NCBI GenBank assembly: GCA_900770725.1 | Contig: CAAGLL010000087.1 | Span: forward strand, 1-38,562 | Origin: an uncultured Succinivibrio sp. | GTDB taxonomy: Bacteria > Pseudomonadota > Gammaproteobacteria > Enterobacterales > Succinivibrionaceae | DNA length: 38,562 nt | Reading direction: 5' to 3' | Shown: positions 1 through 8,800 of the stretch, piece after piece | Layout of the letters: every line of letters begins with the position of its first letter | Numbering within the stretch: position 1 is the stretch's first letter | Made by a program: the position numbers and the translations under genes | The notes under the pieces: generated by a model | What the model saw: only the letters and a program-made list of their open reading frames with translations | The model's database searches: none | What the model was told of the DNA's origin: nothing

Positions 1-119
1 AAGATACGGAGTCCCGGCTGGGCTAGGCCGGAACTCAGAAGTGACAAGTAACCGCCGGATGCGAGAACCGCACGTCCGCGCGGTGTGAGAGGGGCGAGCG
101 AAAACTCCCCCTACTCGAT
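1..119 (+). mobile_element. Group II intron, 3' end (domains V and VI), truncated by the window edge
   Basis: The stretch from about 50 to 119 has the features of a bacterial group II intron 3' end. A domain V-like hairpin runs from about 51 to 84: ACCGC pairs with GCGGT, CGGA with TCCG, and a GC-rich distal stem is capped by a GAGAA-type loop. A domain VI-like stem follows, with GGGG and GAG pairing to CTCCCC around a CGAAAA loop. The segment ends in CTACTCGAT, matching the usual CTAYYCGAY 3' end of such introns. The predicted splice junction is after T119, 14 bases from the stop codon of the binding-protein gene on the other strand. Any reverse transcriptase/maturase ORF would lie upstream, outside the window. 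The call rests on pattern recognition of these domains; a covariance-model search was not possible. Confidence 0.75.
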
Positions 120-133
120 CTGGCTGGAGATTT

Positions 134-1252
134 TTACCTGGTCCTCTTGGCCTCGACGAGCAAGTCGTGGGCCTTGTCGTAGTCAGGGACGATGTCGTAG
201 GCGCGCGAGCGGGACATCTCCTCCTCGAGGGTGTCGAACTGGATGGCGTCCAGCTCGTCCTTCGTGAAGAGCTTGAGGCAGTCGGGGTTGCCCATCTGCG
301 CCACCGGGTTGAAGGTGCCCTCGGCGAAGGCCACGGTGTGGGCGACCTCCGGGTTCTGGACCCACTTCAAGAACTCAGGGGCCAGCGGGCTGGGGTCCGG
401 GTTGTTCACCAGCGAGGTGATCTCGACCCACATCAGCGCACCCTCAAGCGGGGAGACTGCGAGGATGTTGTCGTTGCCGTCGGCGCGGGCGAGCGAGGCG
501 GTGTAGGTGCCGCCTGAGAGGTAGCAGGAGATCTCGCCGCTGACGATGGCCTGGTTCAATGTGGCGATGTCGGTGACCATCTTGGCGTTGCCGATGATCC
601 TCTTGGCCGTCTCGCCGAACTTGCGCATCTCCTCGTCGGTGTGCGGCTTGTAGGGGTCGATGCCCGCGATCATGAAGATGTCGGCGACGTTCCAGTCGTC
701 GGACTCCTGCATGCCGTACTTGCCCTTGAGCGAGTCATCGGCCCACAGCTTCCAGCCCTGCTCCTCGGCGGTCTTCTTCGAGATCTTGTCGGTGTTGACG
801 ACGAAGGAGAACGGTCCGAACCTCTGGGCCATGCCCAAAAGCTCCTTGCCGTCGTCGCTCATGGCCCACTTGTATGGCGGCTTGAAGTCGGGGAGCATCT
901 TCTCGAAGAACGGCTCGAAGACCTTGCGGTCAAGCGGCTTGATCAGGTGCTCGGGGTAGAGCATCTTGCGGGCCCACGGGTTGTTGACGTTGATGAGGTC
1001 CCACACCTTGGTCTCGCCGGCGCGCAGCTTGTTGACCATGGTCGGATCGTTGGTCGCGGACTCGGCCTTGACCTCGGCTCCGGTGAGCTTGCGGTAAGGA
1101 TCGAGCACCTCGGCTGAGTTGTAGCCCTCCCAGCAGAGGATGTTGAGCTCCTTGTCCCTGGCGGCGAACGCCTGCCTGGACCAAGGGGCGGATGCGGCGA
1201 GGGCGCCTGCGCCCATCATCTTGAGGATTGAACGGCGGCTGAAGTCTGTCAT
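134..1252 (-). CDS. Tat-exported ABC transporter solute-binding protein, polyamine (PotD/PotF)-like
   Basis: This encodes a periplasmic binding protein of 372 residues that would deliver a small solute to an ABC importer. I chose the ATG at 1252 because it begins MTDFSRRSILKMMGAGALA, a twin-arginine signal (SRRSILK), with cleavage likely after SRQAFA. A GGGAG ribosome site lies about ten bases upstream. The mature protein begins with an LNILCWEGYNS stretch typical of spermidine/putrescine-type binding proteins, and the length is normal. No permease or ATPase gene follows: only 14 bases separate the stop codon from the group II intron end, so partner genes may lie beyond the intron or elsewhere. 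The divergent SDR gene and the operator between them suggest shared regulation. The ligand cannot be read from sequence. Confidence 0.85.
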   Translation of the reverse strand: MTDFSRRSILKMMGAGALAASAPWSRQAFAARDKELNILCWEGYNSAEVLDPYRKLTGAEVKAESATNDPTMVNKLRAGETKVWDLINVNNPWARKMLYPEHLIKPLDRKVFEPFFEKMLPDFKPPYKWAMSDDGKELLGMAQRFGPFSFVVNTDKISKKTAEEQGWKLWADDSLKGKYGMQESDDWNVADIFMIAGIDPYKPHTDEEMRKFGETAKRIIGNAKMVTDIATLNQAIVSGEISCYLSGGTYTASLARADGNDNILAVSPLEGALMWVEITSLVNNPDPSPLAPEFLKWVQNPEVAHTVAFAEGTFNPVAQMGNPDCLKLFTKDELDAIQFDTLEEEMSRSRAYDIVPDYDKAHDLLVEAKRTR

Positions 1253-1319
1253 TTTTCCGATCTCCCATATCAATCGACAGTGCAAGCAATGTTGCAACTG
1301 CACCAGAAAAGCCTGTGTA

Positions 1320-1348
1320 TTGACTGCACAAGGTCAAAATACTACTTT
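1320..1348 (+). promoter_or_regulatory. Candidate sigma-70 promoter for the SDR gene
   Basis: TTGACT at 1320-1325 and TACTTT at 1343-1348 are separated by 17 bases. The palindromic operator at 1351-1368 lies just downstream, where the transcription start would fall, which suits repression. The leader to the SDR start would be about 200 bases. This is motif-based only. Confidence 0.4.
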
Positions 1349-1350
1349 TG

Positions 1351-1368
1351 ATGTTGTGAGCACAACAT
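1351..1368. promoter_or_regulatory. Operator palindrome ATGTTG-N6-CAACAT, site 1
   Basis: ATGTTGTGAGCACAACAT is a perfect inverted repeat (8-bp arms, 2-base centre). It lies in the 314-bp gap between the divergent binding-protein and SDR genes. The same half-sites with the same six-base spacing recur at 2663-2684. A degenerate relative (TTGT-N5-ACAA, 1374-1386) and an ATGTTG half-site (1289-1294) lie nearby. The protein that binds is not identifiable in the window; GntR- or LacI-type repressors use sites of this size. Confidence 0.65.
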
Positions 1369-1566
1369 AAACATTGTGACTTACAACATGGTCGGGCACG
1401 ATGCTCAATCCTGCGGAATAAACAGCTTGTATCTAAAGAGCTTTTCCAAGGGATGTTCCAAAAAGGGCAGGAATGGCCGCCATGGTGCACCGCCTGAGGG
1501 GCGGTGCGAAAGCAGGATCCGGCGCGGGCCGCATGTGCGGCCCGCTTCAAGACAAGGGGGCAGGGC

Positions 1567-2367
1567 ATGTTCACTTCATTAAAGGGAAGATCGGCGGTGG
1601 TCACGGGCGCGAGCTCGGGGATCGGCAAGGCGATGGCGGTCACCTTCGCGCGCGAGGGCTGCAATGTGCTGGCGGTCGCACGCAGCGAGGCCAAGGTCAA
1701 GGCCGTCTGCGACGGGATCAGGAAGGAGGGCGGCACTGCCGAGCCCTTCGTCGGCGACGTCAAGTCGATGGCCGACATGAGGGCGATGGCGGAGAAGGCG
1801 AAGGAACTTTTCGGCGGGGTGGACATCCTCCTCTCCAACGCCGGGATATTCCCGGAAAAGCGCCTCTCCGAGATGACCGACGAGGACTATGACAACGTCA
1901 TGGACACCAACGTGCGCGGCATGTTCCACGCCGTCTGGGCCTGCCAGGGGATGATGAAGGAGAAGAGGCGCGGGCGCATCATCCTCACTTCCTCGATCAC
2001 GGGCCCGAACACCGGCTTCCCGGGCTGGGCGCACTACGGCGCTTCCAAGGCCGCGCAGCTAGGCTTCATGCACACCGCGGCCATCGAGCTTGCGCCCTAC
2101 GGGATCACGGTCAACGCCGTCTCCCCGGGCAATGTGCTCTCAGAAGGGCTGCTGGCCAACGGCGAGGACTATATCAATCAGATGGCAAGGAGCGTGCCTT
2201 TGGGCAAGCTCGGCTCGCCCTACGACATCGCCAACGCAGCGCTCTTCCTGGCCTCCGACGAGGCCGGGTTCATCACCTCGCACAACCTCATCATCGACGG
2301 CGGCCAGATCTGGCCCGAGTCGCTCACCGCGCTCGATTCCATCAGGGACGAGTACAAGCAGGATTGA
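1567..2367 (+). CDS. Short-chain dehydrogenase/reductase (SDR), FabG/UcpA-like
   Basis: This is a classical SDR of 266 residues that would reduce or oxidise a hydroxy/keto substrate with NAD(P)H in the cytoplasm. The ATG at 1567 is chosen because the Rossmann strand starts at once (LKGRSAVVTGASSGIG) and a purine-rich GGGGGCAGGG stretch precedes it. Visible motifs are the TGASSGIG cofactor loop near residues 13-20, SNAG near residue 90, the catalytic Ser in TSSITG, the YGASK (YxxxK) active site, and the IDGGQ C-terminal motif. Family features stop there: the substrate is unknown, and a fatty-acid role is not implied by FabG similarity. It is divergent from a binding-protein gene with an operator between them, and a terminator follows the stop. 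Confidence 0.85.
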   Translation: MFTSLKGRSAVVTGASSGIGKAMAVTFAREGCNVLAVARSEAKVKAVCDGIRKEGGTAEPFVGDVKSMADMRAMAEKAKELFGGVDILLSNAGIFPEKRLSEMTDEDYDNVMDTNVRGMFHAVWACQGMMKEKRRGRIILTSSITGPNTGFPGWAHYGASKAAQLGFMHTAAIELAPYGITVNAVSPGNVLSEGLLANGEDYINQMARSVPLGKLGSPYDIANAALFLASDEAGFITSHNLIIDGGQIWPESLTALDSIRDEYKQD

Positions 2368-2389
2368 TTTGCAATCGTGGAAACTTCAT

Positions 2390-2416
2390 GCCCGGGGGGC
2401 AAGCTCCGGGCTTTTT
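2390..2416 (+). terminator. Rho-independent terminator of the SDR gene
   Basis: GCCCGG (2390-2395) pairs with CCGGGC (2406-2411) and is followed by five T residues. It lies 22 bases after the SDR stop codon. Confidence 0.8.
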
Positions 2417-2469
2417 GGCTGAGCGCCGCGACGGGGCGCCAAGGAAGGAACCTGCAAGGCAAGCCAAGA

Positions 2470-2536
2470 AACACCCCGCCCGGGTGAGGGAAAGTCCCGG
2501 AGCGGGGTGTTAAACCTGCGTCCCCGCATGGCGGGG
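2470..2536. repeat. Tandem strong hairpins, possible structured RNA
   Basis: AACACCCCGC (2470-2479) pairs with GCGGGGTGTT (2502-2511), with an inner CCGGG/CCCGG helix (2480-2484 with 2496-2500) and one bulged A. A second hairpin follows directly: CCCCGC-ATG-GCGGGG (2522-2536). Neither is followed by a clear T tract, and the upstream gene already has its own terminator. I do not recognise a known RNA family. Confidence 0.4.
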
Positions 2537-2662
2537 GAGATGGCTCTGATGACCGGATTGCCCGGCCGGTGCGGCGCTTCATCTGATTTCAGGCTAGCAC
2601 GCATGCCCGCCTTGTTTTGAAAAATGTGGCGATTGCACAAAAAAGACAACAGTGCACAGATT

Positions 2663-2684
2663 TGATGTTGCTAGTGCAACATCA
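2663..2684. promoter_or_regulatory. Operator palindrome ATGTTG-N6-CAACAT, site 2
   Basis: GATGTTGC-TAGT-GCAACATC is a perfect inverted repeat (2664-2683), extended by one T/A pair on each side. Its half-sites and N6 spacing are identical to the site at 1351-1368, and both are preceded by TTTGATGTTG and an upstream TGCACA. It lies 168 bases before the AAA-ATPase gene at 2852, so it may control that gene, or it may have served a gene no longer present. Confidence 0.6.
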
Positions 2685-2851
2685 TGATGCGCAAAGTCGC
2701 TATTTCCTTCAATGAGGCTGCGGCAAGCCTCTTGCCGTTCAAGCCAAGAGCCATTCTCCAATCAATCCGGAATCCCATTTCAAAGCGTCAGATTTGAGAT
2801 AATGGCAAGGCGAGTCGCAGTTAGGCAAAAGCAGCTCGTTTTGGAGATGCG

Positions 2852-4594
2852 ATGAACTACAAGAATATCATTCCAGGCAATCTTTCCATGGCGAAGGTCA
2901 GGGAGCAGAACCTGCTCTTTGTCGACAAGACCAAGTACATAGCCTGGCTTGAGAATGACGCCAAGACCAATGTGCCGGTGTTCATGCGCCCGCGCAGGTT
3001 CGGCAAGACCACGCTCACCGTGCTCCTCAACAATTACTATGACCTTGCACTCAAGGACCGCTTCGATGAGAACTTCGCAGGCACCTGGATCGGCGCCCAC
3101 AGGACTTCCGGCGCGAGTTCATACTGCTGCCTGAGCTTTGACTTCTCGATAGTTTCGTCAAAGCCAGGACTGGTGCTGGGCAGCTTTATTGCAGTTCTGG
3201 CAAGCGGCCTCATGGCCTTTTCAGCAACATATCCTGAACTCGGCCTGCCAGCCTCAAAGCTCGACCCGCGCCTGTATGACTCTCCGGCGGAAATTATGAT
3301 GGCGTTCCTCGATCACTTCTCAATCGCCTCAGGCGGCAGGTCGCGGCTCTACGTCATCATCGACGAATACGACCACTTTGCCAATGCGGTGCTCTCAGGC
3401 AGCAGGGCGCGCGAGGACGCCGCAGCGGAGGACTTTGCCTTTCTAAGGCAGTTCTACGCCAGCCTCAAGTCCTATTTCGGCGGCGATCCAGAGACGCCGA
3501 TCGAAAAGCTCTTCATAACCGGGGTGACTTCGGCATCGCTTGACTCGATCACCTCTGGATTCAACATCGCCAAGGACATCAGCAACTGGAAAGAGTGCGC
3601 GGCCATGGTCGGCCTCACCCATGGCGAGCTGTCGCAGGTGATCGACGAGACGGTCGATTTCAGCCGCATCCGCGGCCTGGACAAGGCGGGGCTCATCGAG
3701 GTGATGGAGAGGCAGTTCGATGGCTACTTGTTCTCTGATGAGCCTGGCGCCGAGAGCGTGTTCAATACCGAAATGTGCCTCAATTACCTCAACGAGGTGA
3801 TCAGGATGGGCCGGTTGCCTGGCAGGGCGCAGGACGTGTTCATCAGCGCTGATTCAGCAAAGCTTAGGGGCATGATGAACCTTGCAGAGCCTTCCGCGCG
3901 CGATGAGGTATCCGATCTGATCCTTGGCAGGAGGAATGTGGCAGCAGCCTTGCCGGAAAGGCTGAACCTGAACCAGATGGACTATTTTGACATCAACGGG
4001 CTCGTATCATTGCTCAAGTACCTTGGCTACCTCAGCTTCGCCAAGGGAAGCGGCTCAGCAGGGGACTTGGTTGAATACCGCTGCCCCAACGAGGTCTACT
4101 ACCAGATCTTCGTGCGCTACTGCGAGGGCAGGTGCGGCCTGGCGGCACTAAGGCAGATCAACCTCGGCGACATGGCGTCTGAAAAGGCCGACATCGCGCC
4201 GCTTCTCAGGAGCGTCGAGGAGGAGATCTCTGATCTGCCAGACACTGGATTTGCCGGCTTCAACGAGAAGACGCTGCAGATGTGCTTCAACTTCGCGGTC
4301 AGGACCGACTCCAGCGGCAAGCTCAGGCCGCTGCTCGAGGCGGACACCGGCGGGCACGGTCGCGCGGATCTCGTCGTCATGAACAGCAACCCTGCCGGGC
4401 GCAACTTCCTGTTCGAGCTCAAGTACATTCCAAAGGGCAGGCGCACGGATGCCGCGGTCGCGGCCAGGCTCGAGGAGGCGAAGGCGCAGATTCTGGAATA
4501 CAAGGCCGCCCCGAAGATAGCCGCGATCCCGCGGCTTGACTGCTGGGCGGTCGTGTTCTCAGGCGAAAAGCCCGCAGCCTTTGAGAAGGCCTGA
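2852..4594 (+). CDS. AAA-ATPase-like/PD-(D/E)XK nuclease family protein, copy 1
   Basis: This 580-residue protein has the two-part layout of the AAA-ATPase-like plus C-terminal PD-(D/E)XK nuclease family, abundant in gut bacteria and of unproven function. Near residues 45-55 RPRRFGKTT is the family's degenerate P-loop. YVIIDEYDHF near residue 170 is the Walker B. FITGVTSASLDS resembles a sensor region. The nuclease core is near residues 505-535: an acidic residue in EADTGGHGRADL and ExK in FELKYI. GGAG five bases before the ATG supports the start. A paralogue sharing many identical blocks lies at 12678-14408 in the opposite orientation, so the two bracket the Wadjet operon. It converges with jetD, 51 bases from that stop codon. 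Roles in defence, mobility or nucleic-acid processing are all inference. Confidence 0.8.
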   Translation: MNYKNIIPGNLSMAKVREQNLLFVDKTKYIAWLENDAKTNVPVFMRPRRFGKTTLTVLLNNYYDLALKDRFDENFAGTWIGAHRTSGASSYCCLSFDFSIVSSKPGLVLGSFIAVLASGLMAFSATYPELGLPASKLDPRLYDSPAEIMMAFLDHFSIASGGRSRLYVIIDEYDHFANAVLSGSRAREDAAAEDFAFLRQFYASLKSYFGGDPETPIEKLFITGVTSASLDSITSGFNIAKDISNWKECAAMVGLTHGELSQVIDETVDFSRIRGLDKAGLIEVMERQFDGYLFSDEPGAESVFNTEMCLNYLNEVIRMGRLPGRAQDVFISADSAKLRGMMNLAEPSARDEVSDLILGRRNVAAALPERLNLNQMDYFDINGLVSLLKYLGYLSFAKGSGSAGDLVEYRCPNEVYYQIFVRYCEGRCGLAALRQINLGDMASEKADIAPLLRSVEEEISDLPDTGFAGFNEKTLQMCFNFAVRTDSSGKLRPLLEADTGGHGRADLVVMNSNPAGRNFLFELKYIPKGRRTDAAVAARLEEAKAQILEYKAAPKIAAIPRLDCWAVVFSGEKPAAFEKA

Positions 4595-4645
4595 CGCCCC
4601 CGCCATCAGAAGGCGGCGCCACGGGCCGTCCCGCGCCAGGTGGCT

Positions 4646-5875
4646 TCAGCCGAAGAGCGACTTCTTCAAGGCATTGCAGGCGTAGGAGTAGGGGATGCGC
4701 TCCTGCTCGAGCCTCAGATGCATGCCGTAGCGGTTGTCGCGCAGCGCCTCGAAGGCCTCGTACTCCTTGTCAGTGAGCGACTCGGGCTCGATTGACGCCT
4801 GCTTGGGCTCCTCGACGCAGAGATCCAAGAACTCCTCCAAGGTGGCGACGTCCATCATCACCGAGCGCACCTTCATGAAGGGGCAGGATCGGCGCAGGCT
4901 GTTCAAGATGGCAAGGCCGTGGGTGTCGAGATCCCCCCAGTAGACCGTGTCGGCCTTGGCAAGCCACCTGGCCCCCTTGAGCGCATCGAAGCCGTAGCCG
5001 CTGCCATAGATGGCGAGCGTGCCGCGAAGCTTGGGCAGCGTGAGGTAGGTGATCTCGTTCTCGCAGATCACCACCTTCAGGCAGGGGGGATCCAAGGCTG
5101 CAAAGCTCGCGGCATCGACCTCCATGTCAGAAAACCATGGCTCGTCCTTGCCCAGGCGCAGGTCGGGATCGAGCAGGCGGAAGCGCACGCGCAGGGGCTT
5201 TTGGCGGAAGCCGTAGCGCTGTGCGAATTCCTTGGCGCTGGGCTTGAAGCCATCGTCGATGGCGTCCGGCGGCAGCGCCTCGTCGAGGATTAGCCCGAGC
5301 ACGCGGCAGTGGTTCTCGATGAACTTGGTGTCCACTCCGCGGATGTCGGCCTCGCGCACGTAGATCCCAGGACGCGGGTGCGCCACCAGGAACTCGGCCA
5401 CGGCCATGAGCAGATCGGCGCAGCCACGGTTCTTGAGCAGCTCGACGGGATGGCTGTCGAATACCGCCGAAAGCCTGGGAAAGCGCGCGGTGAAGCGCTC
5501 GCGCATCGCGATGTAGTCGCGCAGCTGCGCGCTCTTGCCGATGAAGGCGGCGGCCGAGGCTGCAGAATCGAAGCAGGCGGCGGTGGGGACCTTCTGGGTT
5601 CCAAAGCGGCGGGTGGGCATGGTGGAGAGCTCCACCGACAGCCCCTTGGCGCTGCTCCAGTAGCTTGCGAAGGCGCGCGCGGCGGCGAAGTCGCTTGTGA
5701 TGTCGCGAGACGATGGGTGCCTGAGCGGGATGTTCAGGAAGACCCAGCCCTCGACCACCGGCTGCTCCTGCGCGGCAAGGCGCAGGATTTCGCCCTTCTC
5801 CCACTGGCGCATCAGGCGGTCCTTGAGCCATTTGAGATCGGACCAGCCGCGCCCCTTGAACTCCTCGTCAACCAT
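4646..5875 (-). CDS. jetD: Wadjet protein JetD, Toprim-type DNA-cleaving subunit
   Basis: JetD is the nuclease of the Wadjet anti-plasmid complex and cuts DNA once JetABC has extruded and sensed a small circle. This 409-residue protein has the expected layout: an N-terminal DUF3322-type region and a C-terminal DUF2220 Toprim domain. Visible Toprim residues are the Glu in VICENEITYLTLP (about residue 272) and the acidic DLD in YWGDLDTHG (about residue 318). The ATG at 5875 has AGGAGG just upstream, 14 bases after the jetC stop, so it is the last gene of the jetABCD operon. Length matches known JetD proteins (about 400). No truncation or missing catalytic residue is seen. Confidence 0.93.
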   Translation of the reverse strand: MVDEEFKGRGWSDLKWLKDRLMRQWEKGEILRLAAQEQPVVEGWVFLNIPLRHPSSRDITSDFAAARAFASYWSSAKGLSVELSTMPTRRFGTQKVPTAACFDSAASAAAFIGKSAQLRDYIAMRERFTARFPRLSAVFDSHPVELLKNRGCADLLMAVAEFLVAHPRPGIYVREADIRGVDTKFIENHCRVLGLILDEALPPDAIDDGFKPSAKEFAQRYGFRQKPLRVRFRLLDPDLRLGKDEPWFSDMEVDAASFAALDPPCLKVVICENEITYLTLPKLRGTLAIYGSGYGFDALKGARWLAKADTVYWGDLDTHGLAILNSLRRSCPFMKVRSVMMDVATLEEFLDLCVEEPKQASIEPESLTDKEYEAFEALRDNRYGMHLRLEQERIPYSYACNALKKSLFG

Positions 5876-5889
5876 GCGCCTCCTCCTGG

Positions 5890-8800
5890 CTATTTGCTCC
5901 CGTGCTCGCGTTCCTTGGCCATGTCCATGATGTCGCCCAAGGCCTTCATGAGAGAGGTGCTGGCGGCCGTGGAGTCATGGGATGCGGTTCTCTTTTGAAC
6001 TGGATCGGGCTTTGGCGCCGCAGCGCCTGCGCCGGGCTCTTGAGCCTCGCCGGCATCCTCTCCCACGGCGTCTGGGCCAGAGCCTGATGCGGCATCGTCG
6101 CCGTCTGCAATCTCAGCCTCATCATCCTCGATGATGTACTTGCCTCCATGCCCGAGGCTCTCATCGTCCAAAGCATCCATGCCCAAGCTTTCATCCTGGC
6201 CGGCGGCCGATGCGGCTTTCGCCCCGCCATCCGCGGCAGCGCCGTCCATGGATGAGGCGGACCCTGCGTCCTGCCCTTGGGCCTGATCCGTTTCATTGTC
6301 CCCGGGCCTTGATGCGCCCTCGCCATCCAAGGCCTCATCCACCTGGGCCTTGTAAGGCACCTTCCCATCTGCCGGAGAGGCCGCAGTTGAGCCGTCATCC
6401 TCAACAGACGCTTGAGCCTCTGTTGCAGTGCCGCTGCCTTCCTGTGCCGCCGCACTTTCCTGCGCGGCCTGGCCTGAGGCTGCTTCAAGCGCCGCCTGAA
6501 GTTCTGATGGATTGAACTCGCCCTTTGCGATGAGCAGCTTGGCCTTGGCAAGCGCCAGGCGCCTGGCCTGCTGCTCGTCCTGGCGGCGCCTGAACTCCTC
6601 GATGGTCATCGTGAGCAGCGAGGTGCGCTTCGTGGCCTTGTTCATGGTGGCCAGGCACACGTGCTGGACGAAGCGCTCCATCACGCCGATCTTAGAGAGC
6701 GGGGTGGCGATGAGCACCTGCAGGTGCATGCGCCTGAAGAGGTCGAGGCCGTAGCTTGCCAGGGCGTTCGAGCCGCGGCCGAAGGCCTCGTCGATGATGA
6801 CGAAGCGGAAGGTGCGCGGATCGCCTTCACGGTTGTCGGCCGTGCCGTACTGGTAGGCGAGGGCCGCGGCTAAGATGGTGTAGGCGAGCTTCTCCTTCTG
6901 GCCGCCTGAGATGCCGCCTGAGTCGCGCAGATAGGTCACCTGCGAGCCGTCCTCGTTTGAGATCACCTCGGCTGCAAAGGTGAACCAGCGCCTGACGTCG
7001 GTGACCTTGGCCCTCCAGCGCTGATCGGTGTCGGCGCTGGCGCTGCGGCCGGCGAGGCGGTCGACGAGGTTCTTGATCTGCTTGAACTTGGCCTCGGACT
7101 CGTAGAACTCCTCGTGGGTCGAGAAGGTGTTGGAGGTGCATTCCCTGAGTTCCTTGCGGAAGTCGCGGATGTCGATGTCGTTGGTGTTGTTGATGTCAAG
7201 CTGGATGTGGCAGCCCGGATCGTAGTCGATGCCCTTCAAGGTGCCGTTGATGATGTCGATCTTGCGGCGGATCTCGTCGCAGTGGTTCAAGAGCTTGGCG
7301 CTCAGGTTGGCCACCGAGTCGATGGTGGTGCTGCGCAGGCGGCGCTTGAAGTCCTGCTCAAAGCGGGGGATGTCGTCCTCCTCGATGCGCCTTAAGAGAT
7401 CGGCAAACCCGGGGAGCGCCTCCTCGGAGGCGTCAAGCTCGGAGGTCTCAGGCGGGTACTTGCTCTTGAAGGAGGACATCTGCGCGGTGAGCTGGTTTGA
7501 GAGCTTCTCGGCCGCCTCGCGCAGATCGCGAAGCCTTTGGTCGAACGCGCGCTGCATCTTCTTCTCGACCGACTCCGCGGTGGGCAGGGCGTAGGTTGGC
7601 TGGTAGGGCTTGAACTCCTCGTCAAGCTTGGGCGCGAGTTCCTCGTTCCAGTTCTCCTTGGTGTCATTGAGCACGTCGCGCTGCAGCGAGAGCTCGCCCT
7701 CGTTGCGCTGGATCTGCCCCTCAAGGCGGCCCTTCTGGGCCGTCGCGTCCTCGATGTCCTTCTCGCGGTCCTTGATGAGCTTCTCGACGTTGTCGCGGTC
7801 ATCGCGCAGCTTGGCGAGGATGTCCGAGCTCTCCTCGATGGCCTTCTTCTCCTTGAGCAGATCCTCGCGCTGGCGCTTGCGCTCGTCGGTGCAGATGTCC
7901 GAGTAGGAGGGCGCGGAACTCAGGAGTATGGAGGCGGCGTTGATGCGGCCTGAGAGGGCCTTGTTCTGATCGCGCAGCATCGAGGATCTCGCCTTGAGAT
8001 CCTTCATGGCCGAGGCCTTCTCCTCCATCATCTGCAAGAGCAGCGCGAGCTTGTCGGCGTTGCTCCAGCCGAGCACGTAGCGGCTGCGGTCTGCGATGTC
8101 GTGGCGGTCGTCCTTCTCGTGCCTGCCGTTGGGCGCCTTGACCTGGCCCTGCGGGGTCATGGCCATGTCGGACTTGGCAAACGAGGCGAGATCCTCGCAG
8201 CACTCGTAGTTGAAACTGCGCACCAGGCGGTCGCGCAGGAAGTCGCGGAACTGCGAGTCGGGCTTCAGGCGGATCTTGGAGACTAGCGAGCGCGGCGGAA
8301 GCTGGGGCTCGCGGGCGTTCAGGCGCTCGGGCACGCGGAAGTAGACGAGGCGGCCCTTCAAGAAGTGCCCGTCCACATAGCGCACCACGTCGCGGTAGCG
8401 CTCCTCGGGCACGAGCATCGAGAGCGCCAGCCCGTGGACCACGCGCTCGATGGCGCCCTCCCAGACGGGCTTCTCCTCGTCGCGCACCTCCATGAGCTCG
8501 CCTGCAAAGGGCAGATCCTTCTCGCGCAGGTGCAGATCGCGGCAGAGCATGCTGCGGATGCGCAGCTGGTCGGCGCTGATGTTGGACTGGCGGCTCTTCA
8601 GGAGGTCGAAGTCGGCCTTGAGCTTGGCGTGCTCGGATTCGGCGCGCTTGATCTCAACCCCGTTGGCGACCAGATCCTCGAGGTTCTTCGATGACTGCGC
8701 CGAGGCGGCGTCCTTCTCGGAGGCTATCCAGGCGCGCTGCTCGATGAAGGCGTCCTCGCTGTCGGGGAGCTTGCCGCCTAAGTTCTTGATGAGGGCGGCA

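Larger units (their letters stand above)
2417..2851. other. Gene-free interval before the first AAA-ATPase gene
   Basis: I see no credible gene in this 435-bp stretch. It holds a cluster of GC-rich hairpins (2470-2536), a promoter-like TTGCAC (2633-2638), the second ATGTTG-N6-CAACAT operator (2663-2684), and the ribosome site GGAG at 2843-2846 for the next gene. Confidence 0.6.

Noticed and set aside
930..1838. 302-residue minus-strand frame spanning the binding-protein/SDR gap
   Set aside because: It runs through the divergent promoter region and overlaps both genes in another frame; the C-terminal half is a frame-shifted reading of the binding-protein gene.
5893..6500. JetC tail as a frameshift artefact or fused neighbouring gene
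   Set aside because: The frame is continuous, ends with a normal stop, and jetD follows with its own ribosome site. The base composition is unchanged, so a genuine extension is more likely.
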